Origin: Serratia surfactantfaciens
GTDB taxonomy: Bacteria > Pseudomonadota > Gammaproteobacteria > Enterobacterales > Enterobacteriaceae
Reading direction: 5' to 3'
Assembly: GCF_001642805.2 (NCBI RefSeq)
Contig: NZ_CP016948.1
Span: forward strand, 3,534,001 to 3,598,000
Length of the DNA stretch: 64,000 nt
In this document: in pieces, positions 16,623-26,243 of the stretch
How positions within the stretch are numbered: position 1 is the stretch's first letter
Layout of the letters: every line of letters begins with the position of its first letter
The notes under the pieces: model-generated
Seen by the model: the letters and a program-made list of their open reading frames with translations, nothing else
What the model was told of the DNA's origin: nothing
Database searches by the model: none
Made by a program: the position numbers and the translations under genes

Positions 16623-18356
16623 TCAGCGCGGCCAAAGATGCTGGATCAACAGCTGCACGTTGCGGTTGCCGCGAAACTCATTGACGTCGAGCTTGTAGGC
16701 CAATTCCACTTCGCGCACGCTGCTGTCCGGCCACAGCGTGGTGTCCACGTTGAAAGCGATGCCGTCGAGCAGCGGGCCGCCGCCGAGCGGCTCCACCATC
16801 AGCTTCAGGTGTTTCTCGCCCACCAACCGCTGCTGCAGAATGCGGAACTTGCCGTCGAAGGTCGGTTCCGGGAACGCCTGGCCCCACGGGCCGCCCTCGC
16901 GCAGCAGCTCCGCCGTCGTCAGCGACAGCTCCTGCATCGCCAGTTCGCCGTCAGACCAGATAACCCCTTCCAGCATCGCCGGATCGAGCCACTCCCCCAC
17001 CAGCTCGCCGAAACGCTGGCGAAACTCGTCGAATTTGGCTTCTTCCAGCGACAGCCCGGCCGCCATCGCGTGGCCGCCGAACTTCATCATCAGCCCAGGG
17101 TTCAGCATATCCAGCCGCTCCAGCGCGTCGCGCATGTGCAGGCCTGGCACCGAACGGCCTGAGCCTTTCAGGATGCCGTCGCCCGCCGGCGCGAACGCGA
17201 TCACCGGACGGTGGAAACGCTCTTTGATACGCGAAGCGAGGATGCCCACCACGCCCTGATGCCATTCCGGGTGATACATCGCCAACCCGTAAGGCAGCTC
17301 GGTGCTGGTGCGCTCCAGCTGATCGCACAGCTGCAAGGCCTCCACCTGCATGCCCTGCTCGATCTCGCGGCGCGTCTGATTCAACGCATCGAGATCGTTG
17401 GCCAGCATACGCGCCTGAGCAATGTCGTCGCTCAGCAGCAGTGCCACGCCGATCGACATGTCGTCCAGCCTGCCGGCGGCGTTGAGGCGCGGGCCGAGGG
17501 CGAAACCGAGATCGTTGGCCGCCAGTTGGCGGGCGTCGCGGTTGGCCACCTCAAGCAGCGCGCGGATGCCTGGGCGGCATTTGCCGGCGCGAATACGGTT
17601 TAACCCCTGATACACCAGAATGCGGTTGTTGGCGTCCAGCGGTACCACGTCAGCCACGGTGCCGAGCGCCACCAGATCCAGCAGTTCCGCCAGATTGGGC
17701 ATCGCCAGGACGCGCTGCTCGAACCAGCCGCTCTCCCGCAGGCGGGCGCGCAGCGCCAGCATCAGATAGAACGCGACGCCCACCCCGGCCAACGACTTGG
17801 ACGGGAAAGCGCAGCCGCGCAGGTTGGGATTGACGATCGCTTCGGCCGCCGGCAGGGTCTCGCCCGGCAGGTGGTGATCGGTCACCAGCACTTGCATGCC
17901 CTTGGCGTGCGCCACGTCGACGCCGGCGTGGGAAGAGATGCCGTTATCGACGGTGACGATCAGCTCCGCGCCGCGCGCCGCCGCCTGTTCCACCACTTCG
18001 GGGCTCAGGCCGTAACCGTCTTCGAAGCGGTTCGGCACCAGATAGTCGACGGCAGCGCCGCCCATGCTGCGCAGCGCCAACACCGTCAGCGCAGTGCTGG
18101 TGGCGCCGTCGGCGTCGAAATCGCCCACCACCATGATGCGGCGGCCGTCAGCCAGCGCCTGTTGCAGCAGGCTGACCGCGGCGTCGATGCCGTCCAGCTG
18201 TTGCCAGGGCAGCATACCTTTGACGCCGCGCTCCAGTTCTTGCTCAGCCTGCACGCCGCGCAGGGCGTAAAGCCGCCGCAGCAACGGCGGCAAACTGGCG
18301 GGCAGATGCGTGTCGTCCGCCGCCGGGCGGCGGCGTAGTTGCGTTTTGATACTCAC
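16623..18356 (-). CDS. recJ: Single-stranded-DNA 5'-3' exonuclease RecJ
   Basis: The 577-residue protein has the DHH phosphoesterase motifs in order: VGDFDADGATST near 78, IVTVDNGISSH near 137, VLVTDHHLPG near 158 and AIVNPN near 175. A DHHA1 domain with GGHAMAAGLS lies near 430, and a C-terminal OB-fold segment follows. RecJ degrades 5'-ended single strands in RecF-pathway recombination and mismatch repair. It sits between dsbC and prfB as in E. coli. Confidence 0.96.
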   Translation of the reverse strand: MSIKTQLRRRPAADDTHLPASLPPLLRRLYALRGVQAEQELERGVKGMLPWQQLDGIDAAVSLLQQALADGRRIMVVGDFDADGATSTALTVLALRSMGGAAVDYLVPNRFEDGYGLSPEVVEQAAARGAELIVTVDNGISSHAGVDVAHAKGMQVLVTDHHLPGETLPAAEAIVNPNLRGCAFPSKSLAGVGVAFYLMLALRARLRESGWFEQRVLAMPNLAELLDLVALGTVADVVPLDANNRILVYQGLNRIRAGKCRPGIRALLEVANRDARQLAANDLGFALGPRLNAAGRLDDMSIGVALLLSDDIAQARMLANDLDALNQTRREIEQGMQVEALQLCDQLERTSTELPYGLAMYHPEWHQGVVGILASRIKERFHRPVIAFAPAGDGILKGSGRSVPGLHMRDALERLDMLNPGLMMKFGGHAMAAGLSLEEAKFDEFRQRFGELVGEWLDPAMLEGVIWSDGELAMQELSLTTAELLREGGPWGQAFPEPTFDGKFRILQQRLVGEKHLKLMVEPLGGGPLLDGIAFNVDTTLWPDSSVREVELAYKLDVNEFRGNRNVQLLIQHLWPR

Positions 18357-18362
18357 CGGCGA

Positions 18363-19079
18363 TTAACCACCGGCTTTGGTAGCGGCCTGGTGCGCGTCCA
18401 GCATGGCGGCCATCTCTTTCGGCCCCTGATAGCCTGGAATCATCATGCCGTTTTCCAGGATGATCGCCGGCGTGCCCTGAATGCCGAACTGCACGCCCAG
18501 CTCGTAATGCTTGCTGATGTCGGTTTTGCAGGTCGCCGGGGAGATGGCGTCGCCCTTCATGGCGGCGTCAAACGCCTTGGCCTTGTCGGCGGTGCACCAG
18601 ATTGACTTCATGTCTTTTTCAGCCTGGGAGGCCAGCCCCTGGCGCGGGAACGCCAGGTAACGCACGGTGATGCCCAGATCGTTGTACTCTTTCATCTGCT
18701 GGTGCAGCTTGTGGCAGTACCCGCAGGTGATGTCGGTGAACACGGTGATCACGTGTTTTTCTTTCGGCGCCTTGTAAACGATCATCTGATCTTTCAGCGC
18801 GTCCAGCTTGGTGCTCAGCAGCTGATTGGTCACGTTGACCGGCTCTTTGCCGCTGACGTCGAACAGCGGGCCTTGCAGAATGTGCTTGCCGTCTTCGGAA
18901 GCGTACAGTACGCCGCTGTCGGTCAGCACCGTTTTCAGGCCGGCGACCGGCGAAGGCTGCACGTCCGCCTGCTGGATGCCCAGACCGGCGAGCGCTTTTT
19001 TGATCGCTGCGTCATCGGCATGGGCGGCGCCGGCCACCGAAGCCACCAGCAGAGAAAGCAGCATTAAACCTTTTTTCAT
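18363..19079 (-). CDS. dsbC: Periplasmic protein-disulfide isomerase DsbC
   Basis: The 238-residue protein has a signal peptide (MKKGLMLLSLLVASVAGAAHA), an N-terminal dimerisation domain and a thioredoxin-fold domain with the active site CGYC in DITCGYCHKLH. It reshuffles wrong disulfides in the periplasm and is kept reduced by DsbD. The reading frame is open to 19409, but that extension overlaps xerD in another frame; the ATG at 19079 begins the signal peptide and gives the expected length. It lies 26 bases after xerD. Confidence 0.96.
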   Translation of the reverse strand: MKKGLMLLSLLVASVAGAAHADDAAIKKALAGLGIQQADVQPSPVAGLKTVLTDSGVLYASEDGKHILQGPLFDVSGKEPVNVTNQLLSTKLDALKDQMIVYKAPKEKHVITVFTDITCGYCHKLHQQMKEYNDLGITVRYLAFPRQGLASQAEKDMKSIWCTADKAKAFDAAMKGDAISPATCKTDISKHYELGVQFGIQGTPAIILENGMMIPGYQGPKEMAAMLDAHQAATKAGG

Positions 19080-19105
19080 TGTTCCAATCCTTTCGAACCC
19101 GCCGC

Positions 19106-20041
19106 TCAGGCGCGCGGGTGATGCTGTTGATGTAGCTGTTTCAGTCGTTCGGTCGCTACATGAGTATAAATTTGCGTGGTCGAGAGATCGCTGTGCCCTA
19201 ACAACATCTGTACGACACGGAGATCGGCCCCATGGTTCAGCAAATGGGTGGCGAACGCGTGCCGCAGCACGTGCGGCGACAGACGCTCGCTGTCGATGCC
19301 TGCAAGGATCGCATAGTGTTTGATGCGATGCCAGAACGTCTGTCGGGTCATTTGCTGGCAGCGGGTGCTGGGGAACAGCACATCCAGCGTCTGGCCGTTG
19401 ACCAGCCAAGGGCGGCCATGTTCCAGATAATTTTCGATCCAGTAAACCGCCTCTTCGCCCAGCGGCACCAGCCGCTCCTTGTTGCCCTTGCCGATCACCC
19501 GCACCACGCCCTGGCGCAGGCTGACGTCGCTGATGCTCAGCCCCACCAGTTCGGAGACTCGCAGCCCGGTGGCGTACAGCACTTCGAGCATCGCCTTGTC
19601 GCGCAGCTCCAGCGGCTGATCGACGCAGGGCGCCTGCAGCAGCGCATCGACCTGCGCCTCGCTCAGATCCTTCGGCAAACGCTGCGGCAGCTTGGGGGAA
19701 GCCAGCTGCGCAGTGGGATCGTCGGCACGCAGTTTTTCGCGGTACAGATACTGAAACAGGCGACGCATGGCGCTCAGCAAGCGCGCGGAACTGGTGGCCT
19801 TGTAGCCGCCGTCCACCCGCTCGGCGAGAAACGCCTGCAGATCCAACGCCTGCGCCTGCAGCAAGGTGGTGTTTTGCTGGCCAAGCCAGGCGCCCAGGGC
19901 CTGTAAATCCAGCCGGTAAGAGGCCAGCGTATTTTCCGCCAGATTACGCTCAAGCCACAGCGCATCCAGGAATTGTTCAATCAGCGCATTGTCTTGCTGT
20001 TGCACGCGGTCCTCTCTTTGTTGCATTTCCACCCGCGCCAT
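19106..20041 (-). CDS. xerD: Site-specific tyrosine recombinase XerD
   Basis: The 311-residue protein has the SAM-like core-binding domain followed by the catalytic domain with Arg in GLRVSELVGL, HVLRHAFATHLL, and the nucleophile Tyr in TTQIYTHV. With XerC it resolves chromosome dimers at dif. ATG 20041 has AAGG 4 bases upstream. An internal ATG five codons in would give a product nearer the E. coli length, so the first residues are uncertain. It heads the xerD-dsbC-recJ-prfB-lysS series. Confidence 0.96.
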   Translation of the reverse strand: MARVEMQQREDRVQQQDNALIEQFLDALWLERNLAENTLASYRLDLQALGAWLGQQNTTLLQAQALDLQAFLAERVDGGYKATSSARLLSAMRRLFQYLYREKLRADDPTAQLASPKLPQRLPKDLSEAQVDALLQAPCVDQPLELRDKAMLEVLYATGLRVSELVGLSISDVSLRQGVVRVIGKGNKERLVPLGEEAVYWIENYLEHGRPWLVNGQTLDVLFPSTRCQQMTRQTFWHRIKHYAILAGIDSERLSPHVLRHAFATHLLNHGADLRVVQMLLGHSDLSTTQIYTHVATERLKQLHQQHHPRA

Positions 20042-20111
20042 TATGCCTTAAGCCGGCGCAAATCAGGTATACTCGCTGCAATTCTCTAAACAGCAACGTA
20101 ACGGTTTACAC

Positions 20112-20630
20112 ATGAAGATTGGTCTGTTTTACGGCTCCAGCACCTGCTACACCGAGATGGCGGCGGAAAAAATCCGTGAGATTCTGGGTGAGGACCTGGT
20201 CGACCTGCACAACCTGAAAGACGTCTCGCCCAAGCTGATGGAGGAGTATTCCATTCTGATCCTCGGCATCCCAACCTGGGATTTCGGCGAGTTGCAGGAA
20301 GATTGGGAAGCGATCTGGCCGCAACTGCCGGCGCTGGATCTGAAAGGCAAGATCGTCGCCATGTACGGCATGGGCGATCAGCTCGGTTACGGTGAGTGGT
20401 TCCTCGACGCGCTGGGCATGCTACACGATCACATCGCGCCGCTGGGTGTACAGTTCATCGGCTTCTGGCCGACTGAGGGCTTCGAGTTCACCAGCCCCAA
20501 ACCGCTGAGCGCCGACGGCAAACACTTTGTCGGCCTGGCGCTCGATGAGGTCAACCAATACGATCTGAGTGAAGAGCGCCTGCAGCAATGGTGCGAACAG
20601 ATCCTGTTGGAAATGGAGCCGCTGCTGTAA
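20112..20630 (+). CDS. fldB: Flavodoxin 2
   Basis: The 172-residue protein has the long-chain flavodoxin layout with the FMN phosphate loop [12 protein letters not shown] at 4-15. The later loops are [12 protein letters not shown] near 56 and [12 protein letters not shown] near 88. The Cys-containing phosphate loop and the neighbourhood identify FldB rather than FldA. It is an electron carrier, SoxRS-controlled in E. coli. It diverges from xerD with a 70-base gap and ends tail to tail with creD. Confidence 0.93.
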   Translation: MKIGLFYGSSTCYTEMAAEKIREILGEDLVDLHNLKDVSPKLMEEYSILILGIPTWDFGELQEDWEAIWPQLPALDLKGKIVAMYGMGDQLGYGEWFLDALGMLHDHIAPLGVQFIGFWPTEGFEFTSPKPLSADGKHFVGLALDEVNQYDLSEERLQQWCEQILLEMEPLL

Positions 20631-20635
20631 CCGCT

Positions 20636-20662
20636 ATCGGGCGCTTAACGCGCCCGATTTCC
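20636..20662 (+). terminator. Hairpin between convergent fldB and creD
   Basis: A perfect nine-base stem, ATCGGGCGC at 20636 with GCGCCCGAT at 20650-20658, has a five-base loop and is followed by TT. It may serve both converging genes. Confidence 0.6.
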
Positions 20663-20666
20663 CCGC

Positions 20667-22031
20667 TTATTTCCACAGCCGGAAACGTGGCTCTTCTTCG
20701 CTGGCTGGCGTTTCCTTTGTCAGACGCGCCGGATCAGCCACCTGATACCAGTCCAGCTTGCGCGTCAGCAGCATGATGCCCGCCAGAATGGCGAACAGCA
20801 GCCCTGCCCCCAGCACCAACGCATTGTCCTCCGACTGCAATAGCAAATAGAGCACGCCGTACAACAACAATAAGCTCGCGGCGAACAGCGCACCGCGCAA
20901 CTTGCCGCGCAGTACGGCGCTCAGATAGAAGGCGATCAGCCCGCTGCAGGCGATGCTGGCCGCCAGGTAAGCGAGAGCGAACCCCAGGTGTTCGGAAAAG
21001 GCCAGCAGAATCAGGTAGAACAGCACCAGCGCCGCACCGACCAACAGATATTGAATCGGGTGCACTCGCAGCCCGGTCAGGGTTTCGAACAGGAAGAACG
21101 CCATAAACGTCAGCCCGATAAACAGCAGCGCGTATTTGACTGCGCGCTCGGTCAGCTGATAGTGATCGACCGGTTCGACCAGGCTGGCGCTGAAGGCCGG
21201 CAGCTTATCCTCGTCGATAATGCCATCATCGTAATAGAACGCACTGTTGATGTTGTTGGCAAACCAGGTGCTGCGCCAGCGAGCGCTAAACCCCTGCTCC
21301 GTCACCTTGCGTTCGTCCGGCAGGAAGTTGCCGAGGAAATTCGGATGCGGCCAGTTGCTTTGCAACTGCAGTTCGCTGCTGCGCCCCAGCGGCACCAGCG
21401 ACAGGCTGCTGGTGCCCGCCAGCGTCAGGGTGAAATCGGCGTTCAGTCCCTCTTTTTGTTGCAGCGCCGCCAGCGTCAGCGGTGCGTGGATCCCCTGGCG
21501 CAACGATCCCACACCGGTGCCCGGCTCAAAGGCCACCGGCTGCGGTGTTGCCAGCGGAGAAATGCTCTTGATGCCGCGAGAGTCGCTCAGCGCTACCAGT
21601 AAGAACGGCTGGCCGACGGTCACGTTGGCGCGTTGCAAATCCGTCAGCTCCGGCTGACCGAAACGCACCTTGAAGTTCAGCGGCCCTTGGTAAACCTGCG
21701 TCTGATAAATACCCAGCTTGCGCACCTCCACATTCGGCGCCCCCTGCACCTGAAGCGACTCCGGCAACAAATAGCGGTAATGCTGCACCCGCTGCACCAC
21801 CGTTTGCCCTTTCTCGTCTTTCTTCTCTTCTCGTTCGACATAAGGAATGACAATCAACGGGCCGAGCACGCGCTGTGCCCCGCTGGTGCTGTCGCTCACC
21901 TGCCCGACCACGCTTTGCCGATAGCCGCTGCGTTCGTCGATCACGCTCATCAGCTGGGCGATGGGAATCAACATCACCAACATCAATCCCAGCAACGTGG
22001 TTATTTTCCAGAAAAGTACCGATTTCATCAT
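20667..22031 (-). CDS. creD: Inner-membrane protein CreD
   Basis: The 454-residue protein has one N-terminal membrane helix, a large periplasmic domain (about 30-300) with the family segments GPLIVIPY and SSWFANN-like STWFANN, and five or six C-terminal helices. E. coli CreD is induced by CreBC and linked to envelope integrity and colicin E2 tolerance; its biochemical role is unknown. ATG 22031 is chosen because AAGGAG lies 5 bases upstream. A direct CreB tag lies in the gap before it, so it can be induced separately from creBC. Confidence 0.92.
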   Translation of the reverse strand: MMKSVLFWKITTLLGLMLVMLIPIAQLMSVIDERSGYRQSVVGQVSDSTSGAQRVLGPLIVIPYVEREEKKDEKGQTVVQRVQHYRYLLPESLQVQGAPNVEVRKLGIYQTQVYQGPLNFKVRFGQPELTDLQRANVTVGQPFLLVALSDSRGIKSISPLATPQPVAFEPGTGVGSLRQGIHAPLTLAALQQKEGLNADFTLTLAGTSSLSLVPLGRSSELQLQSNWPHPNFLGNFLPDERKVTEQGFSARWRSTWFANNINSAFYYDDGIIDEDKLPAFSASLVEPVDHYQLTERAVKYALLFIGLTFMAFFLFETLTGLRVHPIQYLLVGAALVLFYLILLAFSEHLGFALAYLAASIACSGLIAFYLSAVLRGKLRGALFAASLLLLYGVLYLLLQSEDNALVLGAGLLFAILAGIMLLTRKLDWYQVADPARLTKETPASEEEPRFRLWK

Positions 22032-22094
22032 GCTCACTCCTTGTAGGTAATGAGGTCACGATAAAACCCGCAGGTGAAATCAGAATGTGGTTAT

Positions 22095-22110
22095 GTGAAG
22101 GGAAGGTGAA
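22095..22110 (-). promoter_or_regulatory. CreB-binding tag upstream of creD
   Basis: On the minus strand this reads TTCAC-CTTCCC-TTCAC, an exact match to the published cre tag TTCAC-N6-TTCAC. It lies about 65 bases before the creD start and just before the creC stop end. Confidence 0.85.
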
Positions 22111-22111
22111 G

Positions 22112-23530
22112 TCACAGCGATAACATGAACGTCGCTTCCACCCCGTGCGGCTGGCGGTTGCGCAGGTGAATGCCGCCATGATGCAGACGGGCGACTTCCT
22201 GCACGAAGTTCAGGCCCAGCCCGCTGCTTTTCGGGCGTTCGGCGCGCGGCAGCGAATAAAAACGCTCGAACACCTTATCGAGCGCATAGTCAGGAATGCC
22301 GCTGCCGTCGTCGCAGACGCTAATGCAGTAATGCTGTTCCCGCCGTTCGCCCCGCACGCTGACGCAACCACCCGGCGGGGTAAAGTCGATCGCGTTGTCC
22401 AGCAGGTTGGTCAGCGCCTGGCTGATCAGCAACGCATCGCCGTTCAGCGTCACCTCCGCCAACGTATCCAGTTGCAACCTGACGCCGCGCTGCGTCGCCT
22501 GCGCCTCTTTACCCGCCACCGCCTGGTCGATCAACGCCGCGATAGCGATGGGCGCCGTCTCCATTTCAGGCCGGCTCTCCAGCCGCGCCTGCACCAGCAG
22601 TTTATCCACCAGCTGCTGGATACGCGCGCTTTGCTGCTCGATGTTGGTGAGAAAACGCCGGGCGGTTTCCGGCGGCGGCAGCTCCTGCAACAGCTCCGCC
22701 GCGCCCCTGATCGCCGCCAACGGGCTTTTCAACTCATGCGTCAGGGTATGCGCATACTGTTCGATATAAGCTTTGCCTTCCAGCTTAAGGCGCATGCTCT
22801 CCAACGCCTGCGCCAGTTGCGTCAGCTCCTTGCCGCCCACTTTGGGCAGCGGCGCGTTTTCCCCCTGCGCCACCCCGTCTGCATAGCGCACCAGCCGGCC
22901 TATCGAGCGGTTGATCCACCACACAAATACCGCCCCGATCAGCAACGCGATCCCCAGCAGCAATGCGCCGGCCCACAGAATGCGCCGTTCGCTGCGTTTG
23001 ATCACCGGCGCCATGGTGCTGTTGGGTTTGCCCACGGTGAGCACACCGATAATGCGCCCTTGTTCTATCACCGGCGCGGCCACATACATCACCGAACTGT
23101 TTTCATCCTGTGGATCGCTGCGGGTGCTGCGGGCGCCGTACTGGCCGCGCAGCGTTCGATAAACGTCATTCCAGCGCGAATAATCCTGCCCCAGCGCGCG
23201 GCCGGCGGAATCGAAGATGACCCTGCCCCGCGCATCGGTAAGATAGACGTGGTATTCACTGCGATCCTTGCGGATGCCGGAGATATTGGCGCCGATCGGC
23301 CGCTGATTCAGCTGCATAAACGCCTGCGCCAGTTGGCCATGCGCCGCATCGCCGCGCTGCATGTCCTGACGGGCGATTTGCGCCAGCAGGTTGGCGGTGT
23401 CCACCAGCGTGCCTTCGGTAGCGCGCCGCACACCGGGCTTAACTTCCTGGACGAAAATGCTCAGCACGAAATACCCGGCCACCGCCACGATCAGAAAATA
23501 TCCCAGCAGCAGACGCAGGCCAATTTTCAT
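22112..23530 (-). CDS. creC: Sensor histidine kinase CreC
   Basis: The 472-residue protein has an N-terminal membrane helix, a periplasmic sensor region (about 30-180), a second helix near 190, a HAMP linker, the phospho-accepting His in THELKSPLAAIRG near 265, and the N, G1 and G2 boxes (NLLDNAIDF, DDGSGIP, SGLGLNFV). It phosphorylates CreB in response to carbon and energy status in E. coli, and the orthologue BlrB affects beta-lactamase expression in Aeromonas. It overlaps creB by 4 bases. Confidence 0.93.
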   Translation of the reverse strand: MKIGLRLLLGYFLIVAVAGYFVLSIFVQEVKPGVRRATEGTLVDTANLLAQIARQDMQRGDAAHGQLAQAFMQLNQRPIGANISGIRKDRSEYHVYLTDARGRVIFDSAGRALGQDYSRWNDVYRTLRGQYGARSTRSDPQDENSSVMYVAAPVIEQGRIIGVLTVGKPNSTMAPVIKRSERRILWAGALLLGIALLIGAVFVWWINRSIGRLVRYADGVAQGENAPLPKVGGKELTQLAQALESMRLKLEGKAYIEQYAHTLTHELKSPLAAIRGAAELLQELPPPETARRFLTNIEQQSARIQQLVDKLLVQARLESRPEMETAPIAIAALIDQAVAGKEAQATQRGVRLQLDTLAEVTLNGDALLISQALTNLLDNAIDFTPPGGCVSVRGERREQHYCISVCDDGSGIPDYALDKVFERFYSLPRAERPKSSGLGLNFVQEVARLHHGGIHLRNRQPHGVEATFMLSL

Positions 23531-24222
23531 GGCTGGCGGCTCACGCTGTAGCCCAATCCCCGGTGGGTGTGGATCGGCGGTTCACCCGGCTCAACCGCAC
23601 GCAGCTTGGCACGCAGCGTTTTGATGTGGGTATCGACGGTGCGATCCAGACTTTCTTCCGCCTGCGCCCAGACGCTTTCCATCAGTTGCTGCCGCGAGAA
23701 CACCCGTCCGGGTGCCAACAGCAGAGTTTTCAGCAGCAGGTATTCGTAACGGGTCAGCGGCAGCGGCCGCTGGTGATAGCAGATGATGGCGGCGTCTTCG
23801 TCGAGGACGAAAGCGCCGAAATGGTAGAGCGCGCTCTGCTGCAGGCGCTGCTGCTTATGCAGGCGGCGCAAAATGGTACGCACCCGGGCGCTGACCTCGC
23901 GAGGGGAGAACGGTTTGGCGACATAGTCATCGGCACCGATCTCCAGCCCGATCAGGCGATCCACTTCATCACTGCGGGCGGTAAGAAACAGAATCGGCAG
24001 ATCGGCCGCCTGAGCCAGCAGGCGGCGGCACAATTCAAAGCCGTTGATATCCGGCAAACCGACATCGAGGATAGCGAGCGCGGGCGCGCCCTGCGCCAGC
24101 GCCTGCAACGCCGGCTCTGCGCGTTCGAACCAGCGCACCTCGAAGCCTTCGCTCTCCAGCGTGTAAACCAGCGTATCGGCAATGCTGGGTTCATCTTCCA
24201 CCAACCAGAGTACGGGTTTCAT
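23527..24222 (-). CDS. creB: OmpR-family response regulator CreB
   Basis: The 231-residue protein has a receiver domain with the phospho-acceptor Asp in ILDVGLPDINGFE near 53 and Lys in YVAKPFSPRE near 104. A winged-helix DNA-binding domain ends in THRGLGYSV. It is the partner of CreC. Its ATG shares a base with the ygfX stop codon (TGATG), so it is translationally coupled to ygfX. No creA is seen next to it. Confidence 0.93.
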   Translation of the reverse strand: MKPVLWLVEDEPSIADTLVYTLESEGFEVRWFERAEPALQALAQGAPALAILDVGLPDINGFELCRRLLAQAADLPILFLTARSDEVDRLIGLEIGADDYVAKPFSPREVSARVRTILRRLHKQQRLQQSALYHFGAFVLDEDAAIICYHQRPLPLTRYEYLLLKTLLLAPGRVFSRQQLMESVWAQAEESLDRTVDTHIKTLRAKLRAVEPGEPPIHTHRGLGYSVSRQP

Positions 24223-24644
24223 CAGTGCTCCTCGCCGTCACCCGCCGGAGGATACAGCAACAGCTGCCGCAGATGGCGCCACTCCTCCTTGCCCATGCAG
24301 TCGGAAGCCAGCCACAGCCGGCGGCGCTTTTTGCCCTCCATCGGCTGCAGCGTCAACAGCATGCCGTAGCCCGGCATCCAGGGTTTTTTCGCCAGCTGCC
24401 ATTCGCGGCCGTGCCAGCTGAAGCGCCGGTCTGCCAGCAGCCGCAGTTCACCCTGCACCGCCGCGATGCGCTTCTGGCTGCGAATGCACTGAAACACCAC
24501 CAGCGTCAGCAACACCAGCCAGAGCGGGCCAAAGCCTTCCGGCCAGGGCGAAATCAGGATCAGCAGGATCAGAACCCCGTGGGTCAACAGGGAAAACAGC
24601 TGGGTGCGCCAGGAAATACGGATATCACATCGCCACTGGGCCAC
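24222..24644 (-). CDS. ygfX: YgfX (CptA) membrane protein, toxin partner of SdhE
   Basis: The 140-residue protein has two adjacent membrane helices at about 15-55 and a basic, Trp-rich cytoplasmic C-terminal part. E. coli YgfX/CptA was proposed to inhibit FtsZ and MreB polymerisation with SdhE/CptB as antitoxin, while work in Serratia sp. ATCC 39006 links the pair to flavinylation and respiration. It overlaps the end of sdhE by 20 bases and is coupled to creB downstream. Confidence 0.9.
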   Translation of the reverse strand: MAQWRCDIRISWRTQLFSLLTHGVLILLILISPWPEGFGPLWLVLLTLVVFQCIRSQKRIAAVQGELRLLADRRFSWHGREWQLAKKPWMPGYGMLLTLQPMEGKKRRRLWLASDCMGKEEWRHLRQLLLYPPAGDGEEH

Positions 24645-24891
24645 GGTCTTTATTTCGCGTTTGGATCAGGGTCACCATTCTTTGCAGCTCGCTGTCCTGC
24701 GGCGCGCCATGATTCATCAGCCAGTTGAACAAATCGGGATCGTCGCACTCCAGCAGGCGGATGAACAACGCCTTGTCCGCGTCATTCAGGCTGTCGTATT
24801 CGTATTCGAAGAACGGCATGATGGAGATGTCCAGCTCGCGCATGCCACGGCGGCAAGCCCAGTGAATACGTGCTTTGTTGTTAATATCCAT
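24625..24891 (-). CDS. sdhE: FAD assembly factor SdhE (CptB)
   Basis: The 88-residue protein begins [17 protein letters not shown] and contains the RGxxE-type motif (RRGMREL) needed to promote covalent FAD attachment to succinate dehydrogenase and fumarate reductase. The middle segment [15 protein letters not shown] matches the family closely. The ATG at 24891 is preferred to an upstream GTG that lies inside the GAGGTGAG ribosome site. It is the first gene of an apparent sdhE-ygfX-creB-creC-creD operon. Confidence 0.94.
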   Translation of the reverse strand: MDINNKARIHWACRRGMRELDISIMPFFEYEYDSLNDADKALFIRLLECDDPDLFNWLMNHGAPQDSELQRMVTLIQTRNKDRGPVAM

Positions 24892-25212
24892 GTTGTTATG
24901 ACTCACCTCTTTTCAGCGCGGCAGCGCCAGCGCAGGGTTCAAATGACACACTGTATGGCAACGCCGTCGCAATATAATTCCATCAGCCGGGGGATCTGTC
25001 TGCAAGGGCGCCCTGGCCGCAAGCCTATAGAGTAACAATTTGACATACACGCCGGGAAGCCGCTTGGAGGTGGAAAACGCAATAAAGCGCAAAATGCCAA
25101 AAAAAGCGCCCCCCGGCACCGCGGCGCGAATAACAGTTTGCAAAGCCCGCCGCCTCTTTTACCATGGGTTCAATACCCTTCAGGTAAGCTAAACGTTGAG
25201 CAGGAACTTACT
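24892..25212. other. Divergent promoter region between sdhE and ygfZ
   Basis: This 321-base gap holds the start regions of two divergent genes and no convincing gene. TTGCAA near 25137 with TACCAT about 16 bases later could be a sigma-70 promoter for ygfZ. Confidence 0.45.
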
Positions 25213-26205
25213 ATGGCGCATAACATTCCATTCCCACCCCGTCAGCCCTCCGCTTCCACCCATCTTCCCCTGACGCTGATCTCGCTGGAAGATTGGGCGC
25301 TGGTGACGCTGAACGGGCCGGACACGGTGAAATATCTTCAGGGCCAGGTGACGGCGGACATCGACGCGCTGGCGGCCGATCAACACGTGCTGTGCGCCCA
25401 CTGCGACGCCAAGGGCAAAATGTGGAGCAACCTGCGTCTGTTCCGCCGTGGCGAAGGCTTCGCCTATCTGGAGCGCCGCAGCGTGCTGGACAGCCAGCTG
25501 GCTGAAATCAAAAAATATGCGGTGTTCTCCAAAGTCACCATCGCCGCCGACAATGACGCGGTGTTGCTGGGCGTCGCCGGTTTCCAGGCGCGCGCCGCGC
25601 TGGCGGGCCTGTTCGCCACGCTGCCGAGCGCCGAGCACCCGGTGGTGCAGGAAGGCGAGACCACGCTGCTGCACTTCAATGCGCCGGCGGAGCGTTTTCT
25701 GCTGGTGACTCGCCCCGCCGTGGCCGAACAGCTGATCGGCAAACTGCACGATCAGGCGGAGCTGAATGACAGCGGCCAGTGGCTGGCGCTGGAGATCGAG
25801 GCCGGTTATCCGGTTATCGACGCCGCCAACAGCGCGCAGCTGATCCCACAGGCCACCAACCTGCAGGCGCTGGAAGGCATCAGCTTCAGCAAGGGCTGCT
25901 ATACCGGTCAGGAGATGGTGGCGCGCGCCAAGTTCCGCGGCGCCAATAAGCGTGCGCTCTACTGGCTGGAAGGTAAAGCCGCCCGCGCCCCGCAGGCGGC
26001 GGAAGATCTGGAGCTGCAGCTGGGGGAAAACTGGCGCCGCACCGGCACCGTACTGGCGTCGAGTCAGTTGGCCGACGGCACGCTGTGGGTGCAGGTGGTG
26101 ATGAACAACGATCTGGATGCCGACAGCAAGCTGCGGGTACGCGAAGATGCCGCCAGCCAGCTGGCGATCAAACCGTTGCCCTACTCGCTGGCCGAAGAGA
26201 AATAA
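25213..26205 (+). CDS. ygfZ: tRNA-modifying / Fe-S maintenance protein YgfZ
   Basis: The 330-residue protein is a folate-binding relative of GcvT with the diagnostic motif KGCYTGQE near residue 230. E. coli YgfZ helps assemble or repair certain [4Fe-4S] enzymes such as MiaB. The frame is open from 25138, but ATG 25213 has AGGAA 6 bases upstream and starts the conserved sequence. It diverges from sdhE as in E. coli. Confidence 0.95.
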   Translation: MAHNIPFPPRQPSASTHLPLTLISLEDWALVTLNGPDTVKYLQGQVTADIDALAADQHVLCAHCDAKGKMWSNLRLFRRGEGFAYLERRSVLDSQLAEIKKYAVFSKVTIAADNDAVLLGVAGFQARAALAGLFATLPSAEHPVVQEGETTLLHFNAPAERFLLVTRPAVAEQLIGKLHDQAELNDSGQWLALEIEAGYPVIDAANSAQLIPQATNLQALEGISFSKGCYTGQEMVARAKFRGANKRALYWLEGKAARAPQAAEDLELQLGENWRRTGTVLASSQLADGTLWVQVVMNNDLDADSKLRVREDAASQLAIKPLPYSLAEEK

Positions 26206-26209
26206 TCCG

Positions 26210-26236
26210 CCGGCCGCAGGCGCCCTGCCTGCGGCC
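26210..26236 (+). terminator. Hairpin after ygfZ
   Basis: CGGCCGCAGGC pairs with GCCTGCGGCCG around a short loop, followed by TCTT. It lies between convergent genes and may act for ygfZ. Confidence 0.55.
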
Positions 26237-26243
26237 GTCTTAA

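Noticed and set aside
18363..19409. Long N-terminal extension of dsbC
   Set aside because: The extension is an out-of-frame reading of xerD; the signal peptide starts at 19079.
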